Shown here piece after piece: positions 62,665-64,000 of a stretch of 64,000 bases of DNA. Below the pieces are notes generated by a model. The model had not been told where the DNA came from and did no database searches. It saw only the letters and a program-made list of their open reading frames with translations. This DNA comes from Pengzhenrongella frigida (GTDB lineage: Bacteria; Actinomycetota; Actinomycetes; Actinomycetales; Cellulomonadaceae). The translations under genes and the position numbers were made by a program. The stretch is taken from NCBI RefSeq assembly GCF_004168625.1, contig NZ_SDWW01000001.1, forward strand, positions 37,501 through 101,500, in the 5' to 3' direction. Numbering within the stretch: the stretch's first letter is position 1; each line of letters opens with the position of its first letter.

Positions 62665-63736
62665 ACTCGGTGACCGTGGGGGTGTCGATGCGCAGCGCCT
62701 CGGACCGCAACGTGACGTTCTCGGTGCCCAGCAGCTCCCCGGTCGAGGGGCTGACGATGAGCACCCGGACGGTCGCATCGGGGTCGCCGGTCGCCGGGGG
62801 GATCGCCACCGCCACCCCGGGCCGCCCGGCCCGATCGGTGGTCGAACCGAGGTAGCGCACCCCCGGTTCGTCCGCGAGCACGGTCCACATCGCGGCCGTG
62901 AGGTCGTCGGGGGCGGCGTGCTGCTCGAGCACGCTGAGCACCGAGCCGACCAGGCACATCGCCCGCCACGAGTCGTCCTGCGCGCACGGCAGGCCGGCAG
63001 CCTGCTGCAGCAGCTCGGTCTGGAGGGCGGCGGGGTCGCGGGGCAGGCGGTCAGTCAGGGTCGCGTCGAGCGAGGCGGCGGGGAGCTCGTCGGTGCTGAG
63101 CAAGCCCGCCGCCGACTCGATGGCGGTCGTGGACAGATGCCCGTCGACGTCGAGCGGGGCGCCGCGACGCTGGGTCTGGCGCGCGGACCCGTCCGGCGCG
63201 ATCCACAGCTGGGTGATCGTGGGGAACAACGCCGTCACGCTCACCTCGGCCCCGTCCACCTCGAGGTACCAGCCGGCGGATGCGACGTACTGCACCGATC
63301 CGGGGCGGTCCTGCGCCGGCTGCGCCCGCGCCGTCGACGCCAGGTCGGTCAGGGCGGACCGCGCGCTGGGCGCACGTCCGGACGCGACCGCGGCGGGGTC
63401 GCCCGCGCTGTACGTCAGCGCAACCGGCGCTCCGGCGGTCGCCTGCGGCACGACGGCAGCCTGGTAGCCGACGACGATCGCGACGGCGGCGGCCGCAGCC
63501 GCGCCGAGCTGCCACGCCCGGGGTCGGCGCCGAACCGGCAGCGGGACCGGGACCGCGCCGATCTCCTCGGCTTCCGCCGCCACCAGGATGCGCGCCAGCA
63601 GCCGCTCGGTGTCCTGCGGGGTCGCGGCATAGCGGGCGGGAACCGACGGGACCAGGTGGTGCGCGGTCATCAGCTCGCGAAGGGCTGCGACTTCCTGGGC
63701 TGCGACGTCGTTGCCGGCGCGATCATCCGATGACAT
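62612..63736 (-). CDS. CU044_5270-family protein (membrane-anchored)
   Basis: A 374-residue protein. The N-terminal 75 residues are cytoplasmic and basic-ended (PVPLPVRRRPRAWQ), one helix (about 77-95) follows, and the rest is an extracytoplasmic domain with WYLEVDGAEVSVTALFPTIT and VLADEPGVRYLGSTTDRAGR. This organisation, next to a sigma factor, is that of CU044_5270 proteins in actinobacteria, whose function is not established. It may be an anti-sigma or signalling partner (inference). Its start overlaps the sigma factor stop by 14 bases. Confidence 0.75.
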   Translation of the reverse strand: MSSDDRAGNDVAAQEVAALRELMTAHHLVPSVPARYAATPQDTERLLARILVAAEAEEIGAVPVPLPVRRRPRAWQLGAAAAAAVAIVVGYQAAVVPQATAGAPVALTYSAGDPAAVASGRAPSARSALTDLASTARAQPAQDRPGSVQYVASAGWYLEVDGAEVSVTALFPTITQLWIAPDGSARQTQRRGAPLDVDGHLSTTAIESAAGLLSTDELPAASLDATLTDRLPRDPAALQTELLQQAAGLPCAQDDSWRAMCLVGSVLSVLEQHAAPDDLTAAMWTVLADEPGVRYLGSTTDRAGRPGVAVAIPPATGDPDATVRVLIVSPSTGELLGTENVTLRSEALRIDTPTVTEFTTMTTSSWVRAVGQTR

Positions 63737-64000
63737 GGTCGCTCCGTCCTTCGGCCGCGAGGAGCCGGCGCAGTCGTCCGCGCGCCTTGGTGAGCCGGCT
63801 GGTCACGGCCGTGGCCGAGCACTGCAACGCCTCGGCCACCTCGAGGGTGGTCAGCCCGGCCAGCACAGCCAGCTCCACCGCGTCGCGCTCGGCCCTCGGC
63901 AGCAGGTCGAGCACGCGCCGCGCCTCCTCGATGGAGGCGAGGTCGTCGCCGGGATCGGAGAGCTCGATCACCGCGGTCGCCACGACGCGCGACGCGACCC
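63723..64000 (-). CDS. RNA polymerase sigma-70 (ECF-like) factor, C-terminal part
   Basis: The frame is open to the window edge, so the start lies outside. About 92 residues are visible and contain sigma region 4: ARRVLDLLPRAERDAVELAV, LTTLEVAEALQCSATAVTSRL, TKARGRLRRLLAAEG. This is an ECF-type region 4.2. The partner gene immediately downstream encodes the CU044_5270-family protein, a common pairing. Confidence 0.8.
   Translation of the reverse strand, partial: VASRVVATAVIELSDPGDDLASIEEARRVLDLLPRAERDAVELAVLAGLTTLEVAEALQCSATAVTSRLTKARGRLRRLLAAEGRSDHVIG

Overview
This is a 64 kb chromosomal window from a very GC-rich actinobacterium. The evidence is GC-saturated third codon positions, frequent GTG starts, many ATGA/GTGA gene overlaps, an HrdB-like sigma factor, a PadR-ABC exporter module, a CU044_5270-type protein beside a sigma factor, and lone ABC sugar importers without their own ATPase. 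The carbohydrate genes and the density of cyclic-di-GMP enzymes would suit a motile member of the Micrococcales such as a Cellulomonadaceae relative, but that placement is inference. I saw no tRNA, rRNA, transposase, integrase or CRISPR array. The window reads as ordinary chromosome with a few eroded genes.

Layout. 1-4.7 kb: the end of a MacB-type permease, a KhtT/KhtU-type cation/H+ antiporter pair, a ThrE-type amino acid exporter and an orphan NifX-like protein. 4.3-8.1 kb: a three-gene ABC (LolD/FtsX-type) operon. 8.3-9.5 kb: a translationally coupled pair, an AdoMet-decarboxylase-like (SpeD-fold) protein and a LuxI-like GNAT acyltransferase; this is the most unusual module here. 9.5-12 kb: a membrane GGDEF-EAL protein. 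12-17.7 kb: a peptide (Dpp/Opp-type) ABC operon with a PHO-box-like triple repeat upstream of its binding-protein gene. 17.9-23.7 kb: purT, a PAS-GGDEF-EAL protein with a recombinase-type HTH tail, a DUF429 protein and a 7TM-PAS-GGDEF cyclase.

23.9-31.5 kb: a triose/ketose module (transaldolase-like protein converging on dhaK, dhaL, a HAD phosphatase, a class II aldolase and a GH31 glycosidase). 31.6-39.1 kb: an AlkZ-like protein, then GH4 and a DeoR regulator divergent from a PfkB kinase and a sugar ABC importer, with shared GCGTCAT operators between them. 39.1-43 kb: PadR/HAAS proteins divergent from a two-gene ABC exporter. 43-47 kb: malQ behind a MalR-like operator, coupled to a 2-hydroxyacid dehydrogenase gene and followed by a gluconokinase gene. 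47-53 kb: histidine utilisation operon hutH-hutU-hutF-hutI, without hutG or a regulator in the window.

53-64 kb: a GAF-EAL phosphodiesterase, an ArsR/SRPBCC pair with an operator on its start codon, an MFS gene lacking its first helix, a NarL/DesK-type two-component system, DedA, PAP2, an HrdB-like sigma factor, a Crp-type site before a vestigial ABC unit, a CU044_5270 protein and the end of another sigma factor.

Themes: (1) four cyclic-di-GMP enzymes with different sensory domains lie within 45 kb; (2) several genes carry short tandem repeats whose unit is a multiple of three bases; (3) many intergenic inverted or direct repeats look like operators or intercistronic hairpins. Functions were read from sequence motifs only. 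No database search or computation was run.
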